DNA of 64,000 nucleotides from Paratrimastix pyriformis (lineage: Eukaryota; Preaxostyla; Paratrimastigidae), in the NCBI GenBank assembly GCA_027972325.1, contig JAPMOS010000037.1:124001-188000 (forward strand), given 5' to 3'. A program made the translations under genes and the position numbers. A model generated the notes under the pieces. The model was not told the origin of the DNA and did not search any database. It saw nothing but the letters and a program-made list of their open reading frames with translations. This document shows, one piece after another, positions 1 through 9,313 of the stretch (the first letter of the stretch is position 1; the number at the start of each line of letters is the position of its first letter).

Positions 1-3000
1 GCCGCCCGGCCGGTCGATGGCGCCCTCCTCGAGGCCCACCAGCAGCGCCCCCGCGCGGAAGGGCGTCCCCACCGAGCCGTCGGCCCCCAGCAGCAGCCGG
101 CCCACACGCAGGGGCACAGTCAGGTTGGCCTCGGTCGGCCCCAGGATGAACGTCCCCGAGGCGGTCGGCGTGGCATCGGCCGTGCCGGCTGGGGGGGGGG
201 GGGGGGGGGGGGGGGGGTCAAGGAGGCAGGTCAGGCGGCATGAGGGCGGCGGATGCGGGCTGCGGGCAGGTCAGGTCGGGTCGGGTGGGAGGGGTGGGAC
301 GGGTCGGGATGGAGCGGGGCGGGGGTGCGAACCGAGGTCGTTGGCCGGGGCTGCGAGGTTGCTACCGGGGGCGGCGGACTGGCTGCACTGCAGCACCAGC
401 CGGTCGGTGGCCGCGACCAGGTGGCCGTCCAGAGACACGGCCCCCACCTGCCGCCCCGCAGCCGCCCCACCAGCGCCCCCGTCATGCCCCCCAGGGCCGC
501 CGTAGAGAGAAGCACATCATCAGCCCCCGACTTGCTGGGCTGGATGGGCGCTGGCGTGCCTCGGCATAGCCGGGGGCAGGGAGGGCGAGCCGGGGGCAGG
601 GAGGGCGAGCCGGGGCAGCCGGGGCAGCCGGGGCAGCCGGGGGCAGGGAGGGCGAGCCGGGGCAACCGGGGCAACCGGGGCAGCCGGGGCGGGGCGGACG
701 GTGAGGGCGTCGAACTGGAAGCGGTCCGACCGGAGGAGGGACACGTTGAAGATGCGCATCCCGTGCCCGTTGACGTCGCCCCCAAGGTCCAGCACTGGGC
801 CACACGCCACGCCCGCCCACAGTGGACTCGGGTGAGCTGGCGAGCCAAGCCGAGCAGGGGACGGCGAAGGGCAGGCAGGGAGGCCGTGGAGGCCGTGGAG
901 GCCGTGGAGGCCGTGGAGGCCGTGGAGGCCGTGGAGGCAGGGAGGCCGTGGATGCATGGAGGCAGGAAGGCATGGAGGCAGGGAGGGAGGCGGACGGACG
1001 GCCGCTGAGGGAGACGTTGCCCAGGATGGTCTGCCCGGCGACGGTCAGGTTGCTCGAGACCCTGCAGCAGCACCCGCACCCACACACAGACGGGCCACCA
1101 GCCCCCACGCACAGACGGGCCACCAGCCCGCGCCCCCAAGCCACCGCCACGCCCGGGACGGGAGATGAGATGAAGTTGGCAGTGAGGTCCCACGGCCTGC
1201 CCACGAGCGCGGGTTGGGAAGGGAGGCGCAAGGCCGTCAGGGGCGGCACTGCGGACGTTGCCTGGCTCATGAGGACGGCCGAGGGGCTGACCAGCAGGGT
1301 GGGCGCGCTGCTGAGGGCCGCCCGGACAGAGAGCAGGTCCTCGTCGGGGGCGCTCTCCGCCCCCCGCAGCTGCCCGCCCCCCCCGCAGCCACCCATCGGC
1401 ACCCCACCACCCGCAACGGTCACTTGGCTGCGGCCAACAGTGGCGCGCCGGTCCCTCCTCTCCCTTCCCCCCCTCCCCCCGGGCTGTGGGGCGGGCGGGC
1501 GGGGGATGGCTGGATGGCTTGGCCAGGGGATGGCTTGGCCAGGGGATGGCTTGGCCAGGGGATGGTTTGGCCAGGGGATGGTTTGGCCAGGGGATGCTTG
1601 GCCGAGGGGGGCGGACCTCGAGGGTGGCGTTGGGTGCGGGGCTGTTGATTCCGACCCGCTGGGTGAGGGCGCTGAGGACCCCGATGCGCATGGCCGGCTG
1701 GGCGGTCCACACCTGGCCCCCGAAGAAGACCGCGTAGACGACCACCAGGCACAGCACGTTCAGCAGCAGCCCTAGCAGGGCCGCCGACCAGAGGGTGCAC
1801 AGGCAGCACCGCCGGCAGGAGCCCCCGGACTTGGGCGGGACGGGCGGGACGGGCGAGGCCGTGAACCGGGCAGCGATGGGGCCGCTCCCCGGCCGAGCGG
1901 GCGGCGAGTAGCCCACGTAACCCTGGTCGTAGCCTGTGAGAGCAGGGGCGGTGGTGCAGGGGCAGAGGGAGGTGGGGGAGGTGGGGGAGGTGGGGGAGGT
2001 GGGGGAGGTGGGGAGGTGGGGAGGTGGTGGAGGTGGTGGAGGTGGTGGAGGTGGGGGAGATGGGGGAGATGGGGGAGGGGTGGGGGTGGGGGAGGTGGGG
2101 GAGGTGGGGGAGGTGGGGAGGTGGTGGAGGTGGTGGAGGTGGTGAGGTGGGGAGATGGGGAGATGGGGAGGTGGGGGTGGGGGAGGTGGGGGAGGTGGGG
2201 GAGGTGGGGGAGGTGGACTGGAGGGCAGGCCATGCGCGGGAAGGGGGGCGGACCGCCGGGGCCGGCCATCAGGTCCTCGGGGAAGGGGAAGGGCGACTGG
2301 GCCGCATATGCCAAGCCTGGGCAGCAGGGCAGGGGCGATGACGAACAGGGGAAGAAGGGGAAAGGGACCAGCCGTGAGCGGGGCGGTCGCTCAGCCCGGC
2401 TTCGTCCCTCCGCCAGGGAGGGGTTCAGAGAGGGGCCAACGAGGCGGCGCGGGGCAGACCTCGCTTGGGGGGGGTGCCCTGTGGCTCGCCCCACTCCTGG
2501 TCGGGGTCCTCGGGCGGCCCCCACCAGCCCACAGGCGGCCCCGGATACGGCTGCTGCAGGGGCGGCCCGTAGTAGTACCGCATGGGGCCCGGGACACCGC
2601 GTGACCACGGGCGGCGCGACTGCTGGTGGGGCGAGACGGCCCGGCTGCCGCCCCCGCCGCCGCCGCCGCTCGGAGGAGGGGCTGGCGTGTTGGGTGGGGC
2701 CAGGCCCGCCGCGGGGCCCTCGTTCGCCGAAGCGCGCACCTGCAGGGCGATGGGCGGCGGCTCGGGCTCGGGGGGCGGCGGCAGGTCGTCAGGGCCGACC
2801 GGGCCCCCCAGGGCAAGCAGGCTGGCCTCGCCCCCCGCCTCCGAGCTGGGCGTGGCGGCCGTTGGGGGGCCCGCCCACTCGGCGAGGGGGTCGCGGGTGG
2901 GGCTGGCTGCTGCTGGTGGTGAAGATGGTGGTGGCGGGATGGGATGGTCGAAGGGGGGGCGGGGCTGGCGGACCGAGGGGCGTGGGCGCGGGGGACGGGC

Positions 3001-3087
3001 GAACGGTCCCGGGGGAGGAGAGCCGCGAGCGGGGGCCGCGCCGGGACGCGGGGGTGAAAACCCCTGTGGCGGAGATTGTTGCGGCAT
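1..3087 (-). CDS. Proline-rich single-pass membrane protein, C-terminus beyond window
   Basis: I do not recognise the family. The ORF opening at 3087 gives about 210 residues rich in proline and serine. It then splices (donor GTCTGC near 2459) into an exon at 1939-1617 beginning GYDQGYVGYSPP. That exon has a Cys/Arg-rich stop-transfer motif followed by one membrane segment (LLGLLLNVLCLVVVYAVFF), so a type II topology with a long cytosolic N-terminus is likely. Later exons (about 1430-1170, 1065-1010, 830-705, 540-380, 185-1) encode short beta-rich stretches with N-x-S/T sites (SNLTVAGQTILGNVSLS, RIFNVSLLRSDRFQFDALTV, GTFILGPTEANLTV). The arrangement recalls LEA2/NDR1-type proteins, but I see no diagnostic motif. 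Near 450 the frame changes by one base beside a G run. Introns start GTCCGC. The 3' end lies beyond base 1. Confidence 0.65.
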
Positions 3088-3307
3088 GAGAAACAGGGCG
3101 TCTGGCGGACCTTGGGTGGCGGGTGCTGCGAAGGTGGACGGGAGGCCGGGCTTGCGGGCTGCCGTCCGTGCCGGGGAGCCATCGCGCTGCTGGGCAGGGG
3201 TGGCGGAACTGCCTCCTAAGTCACGTGTCAGAAAGGCACCATCAGAGACATGCGAGAAGGCAGACTGGCGCCAAACTGGGCCTCTGGAGAGATCAACGAA
3301 AATATCG

Positions 3308-3574
3308 TCAGGCGTCAGGAGGCGTGATGTGGGTGGGGTCGGTCAGACCTGTCATCGCCTCGACGTGGTCGCTTGTGATATCGGCAAGACGAACATCGGG
3401 ACCATAGATCCCCATTCCATCTGTGGAAAGGAGAACATTCGTGGAAAGATGCCAGCGCTGTCGCACCATGGTGTCAAGGTCCCCCACAGTTTTGCTTGCG
3501 TCCAACGTAAATGTCTCTGTCTCATCGCCGTAGCCCACTGTAACAGTCACCGTCTGTTTGGATGGGCTTGCCAT
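3308..3574 (-). CDS. Short ORF, possibly ubiquitin-like; perhaps first exon of the gene to its left
   Basis: An 88-codon ORF starts MASPSKQTVTVTVGYGDE and has normal amino-acid variety in AT-richer DNA, like the first exons of other genes here. Its pattern (beta strand, turn, strand, helix, then a strand with VLLSTDGMGIYG) would suit a ubiquitin-like fold, but no family motif is certain. It either ends at the TGA at 3308 or is spliced. A donor (G|GTCTGA, near 3353) and an acceptor near 3235 would join it in frame to an ORF running towards 3087, making it the N-terminus of the proline-rich membrane protein. It lies about 165 bp from the end of the glycosyltransferase gene on the same strand. 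Confidence 0.45.
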   Translation of the reverse strand: MASPSKQTVTVTVGYGDETETFTLDASKTVGDLDTMVRQRWHLSTNVLLSTDGMGIYGPDVRLADITSDHVEAMTGLTDPTHITPPDA

Positions 3575-3737
3575 GACGATGGGGCAGTTGATGAGAACGG
3601 CCGAACAGAATCTGCTTGACCCTTGGTTGGAAACCCCGCGCCTTGATTTGGCTCGAGGGGACGTCGCTCGAAAAAAACCCTTTTAAAATAACCGAACAGC
3701 CACAAAAGCCAGCACAAACCATTGGAGAGAGAACACA

Positions 3738-3872
3738 CTAAACGAAGTGGCTCCCCATTCGACTGCATGAGCAGTACACCACCCCGACGAAGAGGAATGC
3801 CACCACCCCCAAGAAAGCCGTCGCGATGCCCATCCAATGTGACATCACGAAGAGTCTCCGGCCCTCTGATTG
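3738..3872 (-). other. In-frame 3' extension encoding a membrane segment (possible stop readthrough)
   Basis: Directly after the TAG that ends the glycosyltransferase, the same frame stays open for 44 codons and encodes QSEGRRLFVMSHWM, a hydrophobic run GIATAFLGVVAFLFVGVVY, then CSCSRMGSHFV before a second TAG. The six bases after the first TAG are CAATCA, matching the CARYYA context of tobacco-mosaic-type leaky UAG codons. Seen: frame, hydrophobicity and context. Inferred: readthrough giving a C-terminally anchored isoform. Alternatives are a 12-nt GT...AG removal, chance, or a sequencing error. Confidence 0.5.
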
Positions 3873-5730
3873 CTAACCGGGCTCGTTCTTGCGGGGCACC
3901 GGGGCGGCCCGCCAGTTGATGGCCGGCAGGGCGAGGGCCGCCTGCGGGTTGGGGCAGGGCCACAGGTCGTCGGTGGGGCACTGCTCGAAGTCGAAGGCCT
4001 CCACGTGGAAGCTGGTCGGCCAGCCGAACTCGTCGAAGCAGCGCGGGTACTGCGGCGAGCTGCCCGGCCGCAGGGTGGACACGGACCCGATGTGGTTCAG
4101 GATGTTGTACCGGTATGCCTGCCCCCCGGTGGACACACCCCACGGAGAGACAGCCCCAAGGTGATGATCGAAGGAACACAGCACACGCCACCTGGGGTGC
4201 CATAGCGGCTGCTATCGGGCGGCGGTACCCACACACACACACACACCACCCCCACTCGTTCGCTCCCGATGGCTTGAGACGAGCAGGGTCAGCGGTGGGG
4301 CGTGACGGACCATGTTGCGGCGCTCCTTGAAGTAGTCGCGGGCCTCCTGGGTCTCCCTGCCGAGCATCTCGGCCATGAGGTGGTCGGGGGGCCGCCGCTT
4401 GGCGTGCCGCAGCACGTAGCCGCTGATGAAGGGCAGGTCCGAGCCCCGCACCACCAGCCCGTTGAGCCCGTACGAGACCCGAACGCAGTTCCATTCTGGG
4501 TGTGCCCGCCGGCATGGCCAGGCGGGGCGGGACGACCGGACCGGGGGATGTGAGCGTGGGCGGTGTGGGGTACACGAGGGGATGATGGCTGGGCCACGGG
4601 GGGCGGAACAGTGCGATGGTGTGGGGTGGAGGAGGAGCGGGTGGAAGGGGGTGGAGGCCGGACCGGGCTGGTAGCGGGATGCCTTTGCGAGGATATGCTG
4701 CAGGGCCGCGAAGAAGCGCGGGCAGGGGACGAAGTCGTCCTCCATGAAGAGGTAGTACCGCGACCGGCCCATGGCCGCCTTCAGCAGCTCCACAACGTCC
4801 ACCGTCTGCTGTTGAACCTGCCCGGCTCGCGACAGGGCCAAGAGGCGGGCGAGTGGGCAACAAATCCAGATGAGACGATGAATGGGCAGGGGGCAGGCTG
4901 GGAGGGCAGGGCGGACCATTGGGCTTGTCCCTGCGCTGGGCAAGATGAGGCTGCGGTCGACGGTGCGCGGGCTGTCGATGAAGTGGAATGCGCTCTGGCT
5001 GGCGTACTGCTGCTTCATCTCCGTGAACAGCTGCCCCCGCCACCCCACGCCATCCGCCCACAGGAAGCCGCGGGCCCGCACCCGATGCCGATGAAGGAGG
5101 ACGTTTGTGGTGTATGCATGGGTGCGGATGCGGTGCGGGGGTCCGGGAGGGAGCGCCGACCGCGTGCTCGCCCGGCCGGTGGTTCATGATGTACACCTGC
5201 ACCTGCCCCGCCAGCAGCTCCTCGTGGCCCTGGGGCAGCTGCCCGTTCAGGGCATCCAGGACCTGGGCCGACCCGTGGGGGAAGCGATGGTGAGGACGAG
5301 GGTGTGGGAGTGGGGGATGCCGGCGGACCTGGGCCAGGTAGCGCTGGCCCTGCCCGCGGGGGATGGTCGGGATGCCGATGATCAGCCAGGGGATCTCCCC
5401 CGTGGGTGTGGAGGGAGGGGTGGGTGCCGGGGGAGGAGGTGGGCAGGAGGGTGGGCTGAGGGTGGGGCAAGGGGGGGCGGTGGGCGGCGGGGCCACCGAC
5501 ACGGGCGGCGGCTTTTCAGTCGGTGGGGTAGTGCTCACCGGGGGTGGGGTGGTGGGATTGGGTTGGGTTGGGGCGGAACGAGCAACAGCCTCGGAGAGAT
5601 CGCCCAACTTCGATCCAAACTGCGAGATCTTCTGTTCAACGTGCGCAAAGTTGGAGGTCATCAGCGCCCATTGAAGAGCGGTCAGTGAGATCAACGCAAG
5701 CAGGAGGATCACAGGAAAGTCAATCCTCAC
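3873..5730 (-). CDS. MGAT4-like (GT54) N-acetylglucosaminyltransferase
   Basis: Likely Golgi type II glycosyltransferase of the MGAT4/GT54 group, which adds branching GlcNAc to N-glycans using UDP-GlcNAc. The start at 5730 gives an N-terminal signal anchor (MRIDFPVILLLALISLTALQ), then a short coiled and Pro/Thr stem. Family signatures follow in order: IPWLIIGIPTIPR, VQVYIMNHRPGEH, an acidic metal-site motif YYLFMEDDFVPCPRF, VSYGLNGLVVRGSDL, and YNILNHIGSVSTL near the end. Introns interrupt at about 5335-5390, 5080-5180, 4830-4950, 4510-4680 and 4120-4300. Conventional translation ends at TAG (3873-3875) after PRKNEPG. The same frame continues through a membrane segment to another TAG at 3738-3740 (separate entry). 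Start codon lies 145 bp from the divergent NSUN5 start. Exact acceptor specificity cannot be read from sequence. Confidence 0.78.
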
Positions 5731-5875
5731 TATTTTGGCGGAAGGTCAGCCAAAAACGGGACACCGCAGAAACGGACTATTTCCGAGCGGGCTCGGCCGC
5801 ACCGTCGCGTAGCCAGTCGACCCTCTTGGTTGTTGACCCTATATTTTCCAGCAGGTTTTCTCTTCTGACTCGTCG
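5731..5875. promoter_or_regulatory. Divergent promoter, glycosyltransferase / NSUN5
   Basis: The start codons of two opposite genes are separated by 145 bp of AT-richer DNA, so both promoters must share or overlap this space. I see no certain TATA box or initiator. Confidence 0.55.
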
Positions 5876-8493
5876 ATGTGGCATCAGGCTGCCCCGATCA
5901 TCAAACGATTCAAAGAAAGTGAAATCTCTTTAAAAACCCTTGTTTTTGGCTCCGCCGGCTCGAACCAACAAAAGGTCGTTAGTTTGCCCCGATTTCTGTC
6001 CCGTTCTCAAATCTTGTTGGCCGACAGAGTGTCCTTTATTTACTTTGTTCGGAGACGCTGCGATACCAATCGGTCATTGACGATGTTCTTCGGGTCGCCG
6101 ATGAAATTCTGGTCAAGGGAAAACCTCAACGCGGTAAGAAGCCGCCCCAAAACGCCCTTTCTCCCAATCCCCAGTTTCACACGGCCCTGGCGTACTGCTA
6201 CCTGTACGAGCTGCTCTTTGGCAAGAACGAGGAGGCCCAGAAGCGTCTCACCCGGGAGCACATGGCCGCCCCGATCATGAGCCAGCGGCTGCTCCTCCAG
6301 CAGGCCCTGACCACCCTCAAGGTGCGCCGACACGCCCCCACGCCCGAAGACCTCCTGCCCCTGCCACTCCGGCAGCAGGCCCAGGCCCGGACGCGGCTGC
6401 CCCGGTACGTCTTCGTCAACACGGTGCGCATCCCCCTGGCCGAGGCCACCGCCCGGTTCCGCAAGGAGGGCCACGGGAGCCTGGCGGCCGACCCGCACAT
6501 CCCCAACCTGCTGGCCTTCCCGCCCGGGACGGACCTGCACGCCCATCCGCTGCTGGTGGGCGACGAGGGGGCCGGCACGCCCCCGGGGGGCATCTTCCTG
6601 ATGGAGAAGGCCTCCTGCATGCCGGCCGTGGTCCTGGCGCCCCCGCCCGGCTGCCACATGATCGACGCATGCGCGGCCCCGGGCAACAAGACCAGCGTCT
6701 GCGGGGTGCTCATGCGCAACCAGGGCAGGCTCTTTGCCTTCGATGCCGACCGGCGCCGGGCCGGGGCCCTCGGGCGCACCCTGGCCATGCGGGGCCTCAC
6801 CTGCGCCACCGCCCAGTGCGCCGACTTCCTCAAGGTCCCGGTGCCACCCCGCACCCCCCTGCACTGGCCCGCCGCTGGGTCTCCCGCCGCCACCCAAAGC
6901 CCCGCCCGGCGGTCCTGACTTTGGGCTCCGGGACTCGGCACCCTCCCCCCTCTCCTCCCCTCTCCCCTCTCCCTCTCCCCTCCCTCTCCCCCATCGTGGT
7001 GGCGATTGTCTCGTGGGCAGGTTGATCCGCACGACCCGCAATACAGCCGAGTGACGCACCTGCTGCTGGACCCGAGCTGCTCCTCGACCGGGGTGGGCAC
7101 CTCCCTCGAGACGGCCCTCCACAACGCCGGCCTGACCGCCCAGGGCAGGGGCGCCCTCCGCGCCCTGGCCGCCGCACCCCCGCGACCCTCCGGGGGCCGG
7201 GCACAGCCGACCGAAGAGGAGGAGGAGGCCGAGGGGCCGCCCGGGGACGCGGCCGAGGCCGAGGGCGACGAATACGCGGGGGGCGCCGTCTACGGGGAGG
7301 GCCCGGCCGCCCCGCCGGGGCCCGTGAGCCAGGCCGACCGGCTGGCAGCCCTGGCCCGGTTCCAGGAGGCGGTCGTCCTTCATGCGATGGCCTTCCCGGC
7401 CGCCCGGCGGGTGGTCTACAGCACCTGCTCCACCGAGGCCGTCGAGAACGAGGCCGTCGTGGCGGCCGTCCTGCGCCAGGGGGCGCCCCGCGGGTGGCGG
7501 CTGGTCGCGGCCCTGCCCGCCTGGCCCCGCCGGGGTCTGGAGACCGCGCCCGAGGTGCTGCCCCCCGAGCAGGGCCGCCTCTGCCTGCGGTGCAACTTCC
7601 CCGAGGATCAGACCATCGGCTTCTTCGTGGCCGCCTTCGAGCGGACCGCCGGCCCCGCTGCGGCTGGGGCTGGGGATGCTTCAAAGGATGCGGCGCTCCC
7701 GGCGGCCCCCGTGGCCGGGGGTCCGGGGGTCCCTCAGCCCAAGAAGAAGAAGAACAAGAAGAAGAACAAGAAGAAGAAGAACGCGGCTGCCCAGGCCCAG
7801 GCGGCCACACCAGCCAGCCAGCAGCTGCCGTCCACGGCTGCCCCCGCACATGTTGTCACCGCTGGCCCCGCTGGCCCCGCTGGCCCCGCTGGCCCCGCTG
7901 GCCCCGCTGGCCCCGCTGGCCCCGCTGGCGGCGCCCAGCGGGCCCGACCCCCACCCGCATCCGTCGCTGCAGCCCCCACGGCCGCGCCCCCCGCCCCGTC
8001 GGCCAGCAAAGCAGCAGCCCCACCACCCAGCGCGACCGTGGCCACCGCCCACCCGGCTGCCCCTGCGGACCTGAGGCGACCCGTCGCCAGCGGGCCCCTG
8101 GCGGTCCCGGGGTGCGCCCCGTGCAGCCCAACCCTGCCGCCCGCGGTGGCCCCGAACAGCCCCTTCGCCCGGCGGCTCCTGGAGCTCAAGGCGCAGGACG
8201 CCTGGCAGTCACGCGCCCTCGCCGCCCCCGCGCCCCCGCCCCCTTCGTCGCCCCCGCCCCCGGCCGATGCGAGTCCGGCTCCTGTCCCTCCAGAAGTGGC
8301 CCCGGCACCACCCCATGCGGCCCCGGCCCCGCACGCAGTTGACAAGAAAGGCAAGACAGGCGCCGCGCCCGTCCCTGTGCTGGGGCGGGGTCCGCGCCCC
8401 CGCGACGACCGCCCAGCTTTGAAAGCCACCGGGACGGAAGGGACCCGTCTGAAGAAGAAGGCCCGTCCCAGCCGACAGCACGAGGCCGACTGA
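5876..8493 (+). CDS. NSUN5: NSUN5-type 25S/28S rRNA cytosine-C5 methyltransferase
   Basis: Methylates a conserved cytosine of the large-subunit rRNA with S-adenosylmethionine, in the nucleus/nucleolus. Three exons, all phase 0 (5876-5974, 6028-6834, 7021-8493), give 792 residues. It aligns in order with human NSUN5: N-terminal HQAAPIIKRFKESEISLK, SVLYLLCSETLRYQSV, LPRYVFVNTVR, PHIPNLLAFPPGTDLHAHPL, the SAM site VIDACAAPGNKTS-like stretch MIDACAAPGNKTSVCG, motif IV LLLDPSCSSTGVG with one catalytic-type Cys, and RRVVYSTCSTEAVENE with the second. After the fold (about residue 520) comes a disordered tail not seen in the short human tail: a Lys/Asn block, then a GPA tripeptide repeat (7859-7926), then Ala/Pro-rich sequence ending SRQHEAD. 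The first intron is only 53 nt. Confidence 0.93.
7859..7926 (+). repeat. Coding 9-nt repeat (GPA tripeptides) in NSUN5 tail
   Basis: About seven copies of a 9-nt unit reading GCTGGCCCC encode collagen-like Gly-Pro-Ala triplets downstream of the lysine-rich block. It is in frame and within the last exon. Confidence 0.85.
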
Positions 8494-8530
8494 GGTGGAC
8501 GACGGCCCCTTCTACTGATTCACATCGTTC

Positions 8531-8610
8531 GGCCACTTGGTCTAGGGGCATGATTCTTGCTTAGGGTGCAAGAGGTCGCGAGTTCGATTCTCGCAGTCTC
8601 GCAGTGGCCC
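8531..8610 (+). tRNA. tRNA-Pro(AGG) copy with 8-bp internal duplication (probable pseudogene)
   Basis: The sequence matches the intact tRNA-Pro at 9797-9868 base for base through the acceptor 5' strand, D arm, anticodon arm (loop TTAGGGT, anticodon AGG) and T arm. It then repeats CTCGCAGT before the acceptor 3' strand AGTGGCC. The insertion makes it 80 instead of 72 nt and places eight extra bases between T stem and acceptor stem. A T8 run follows as a Pol III terminator. It may fold by using one or other repeat, but is more likely a defective copy or an assembly slip. Confidence 0.75.
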
Positions 8611-8760
8611 GACTTTTTTTTTCTCCTCGGACCTTGCGACACCAACGCTTGCGGCGACTCTTGAAATCAAGGAAGAGCCGAACCAAGGACGTCCAAGCAA
8701 AGAAACGAAAACAAAAAACCCAACCAACCGATGAAGCCGAAATGCCCACAGACGACAAAC

Positions 8761-8791
<31 letters not shown>

Positions 8792-9313
8792 CGCGCAAAC
8801 GAGGAAAAACCAAGAAGGTTGTTGTTGTGTTGTTATTGCTGCTTGTGGTGCCACCCGGGGGGTGGGCCGGGATGGCGGCCGTGATGATGGATGATGATGA
8901 TGATTGAGTGACCCCTCGGACGGCGAGGGCCGAGAGGGCCGAGAGGGCCGAGAGGCAGAGAGCATCTCCGAGCGGGACGGGCCAACGGCTGCCCGGAGAC
9001 AACAAATCGAGGGCGGCCCGCACACACCAGAGAAGACCCGCCCCCGCCCGCGTTGGGTGGGCCGGAGCCGACGAGGCGCGAGGTTGGGCGGGCCGTGGGA
9101 GTGAGGAGGGGATGCGGCGAATGATGGACAGCAGCCGGGGCGCCGGACACGGGGCGTCCGGAGGCCAGATGGAATCGGCCGGCGGAAGGGACGGCCCCGC
9201 TCGATCGAAGGGGCCCCCCTTCCCCCCGGCGGAGAGGGAACGAGGGAAAAGGACCGGAACGCGTCGTGCAGAGGGGAGAGGGCGATGTGGGGGGATGGGC
9301 ACCGAGGGCCCTG
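8611..9313. other. Intergenic region between NSUN5 and kinase gene ends
   Basis: About 700 bp between two convergent genes. It holds the T-rich terminator of the tRNA-Pro copy, an ACAG tetranucleotide run (8765-8791), short GAT repeats and GC-rich filler. ORFs here are repetitive and show no domain. I see no further gene. Confidence 0.6.

Noticed and set aside
231-1916. Single 561-codon minus-strand ORF as one exon
   Set aside because: It runs through tandem repeats and mixes frames. Beta-strand and N-glycan segments in neighbouring frames, bounded by GTCCGC and AG, show it is several exons plus introns.
3708-3875. Alternative genetic code with TAG as glutamine
   Set aside because: An in-frame TAG occurs in the glycosyltransferase, but aminopeptidase P ends at TAG after a natural C-terminus and TAA ends three other genes; one case does not support reassignment.
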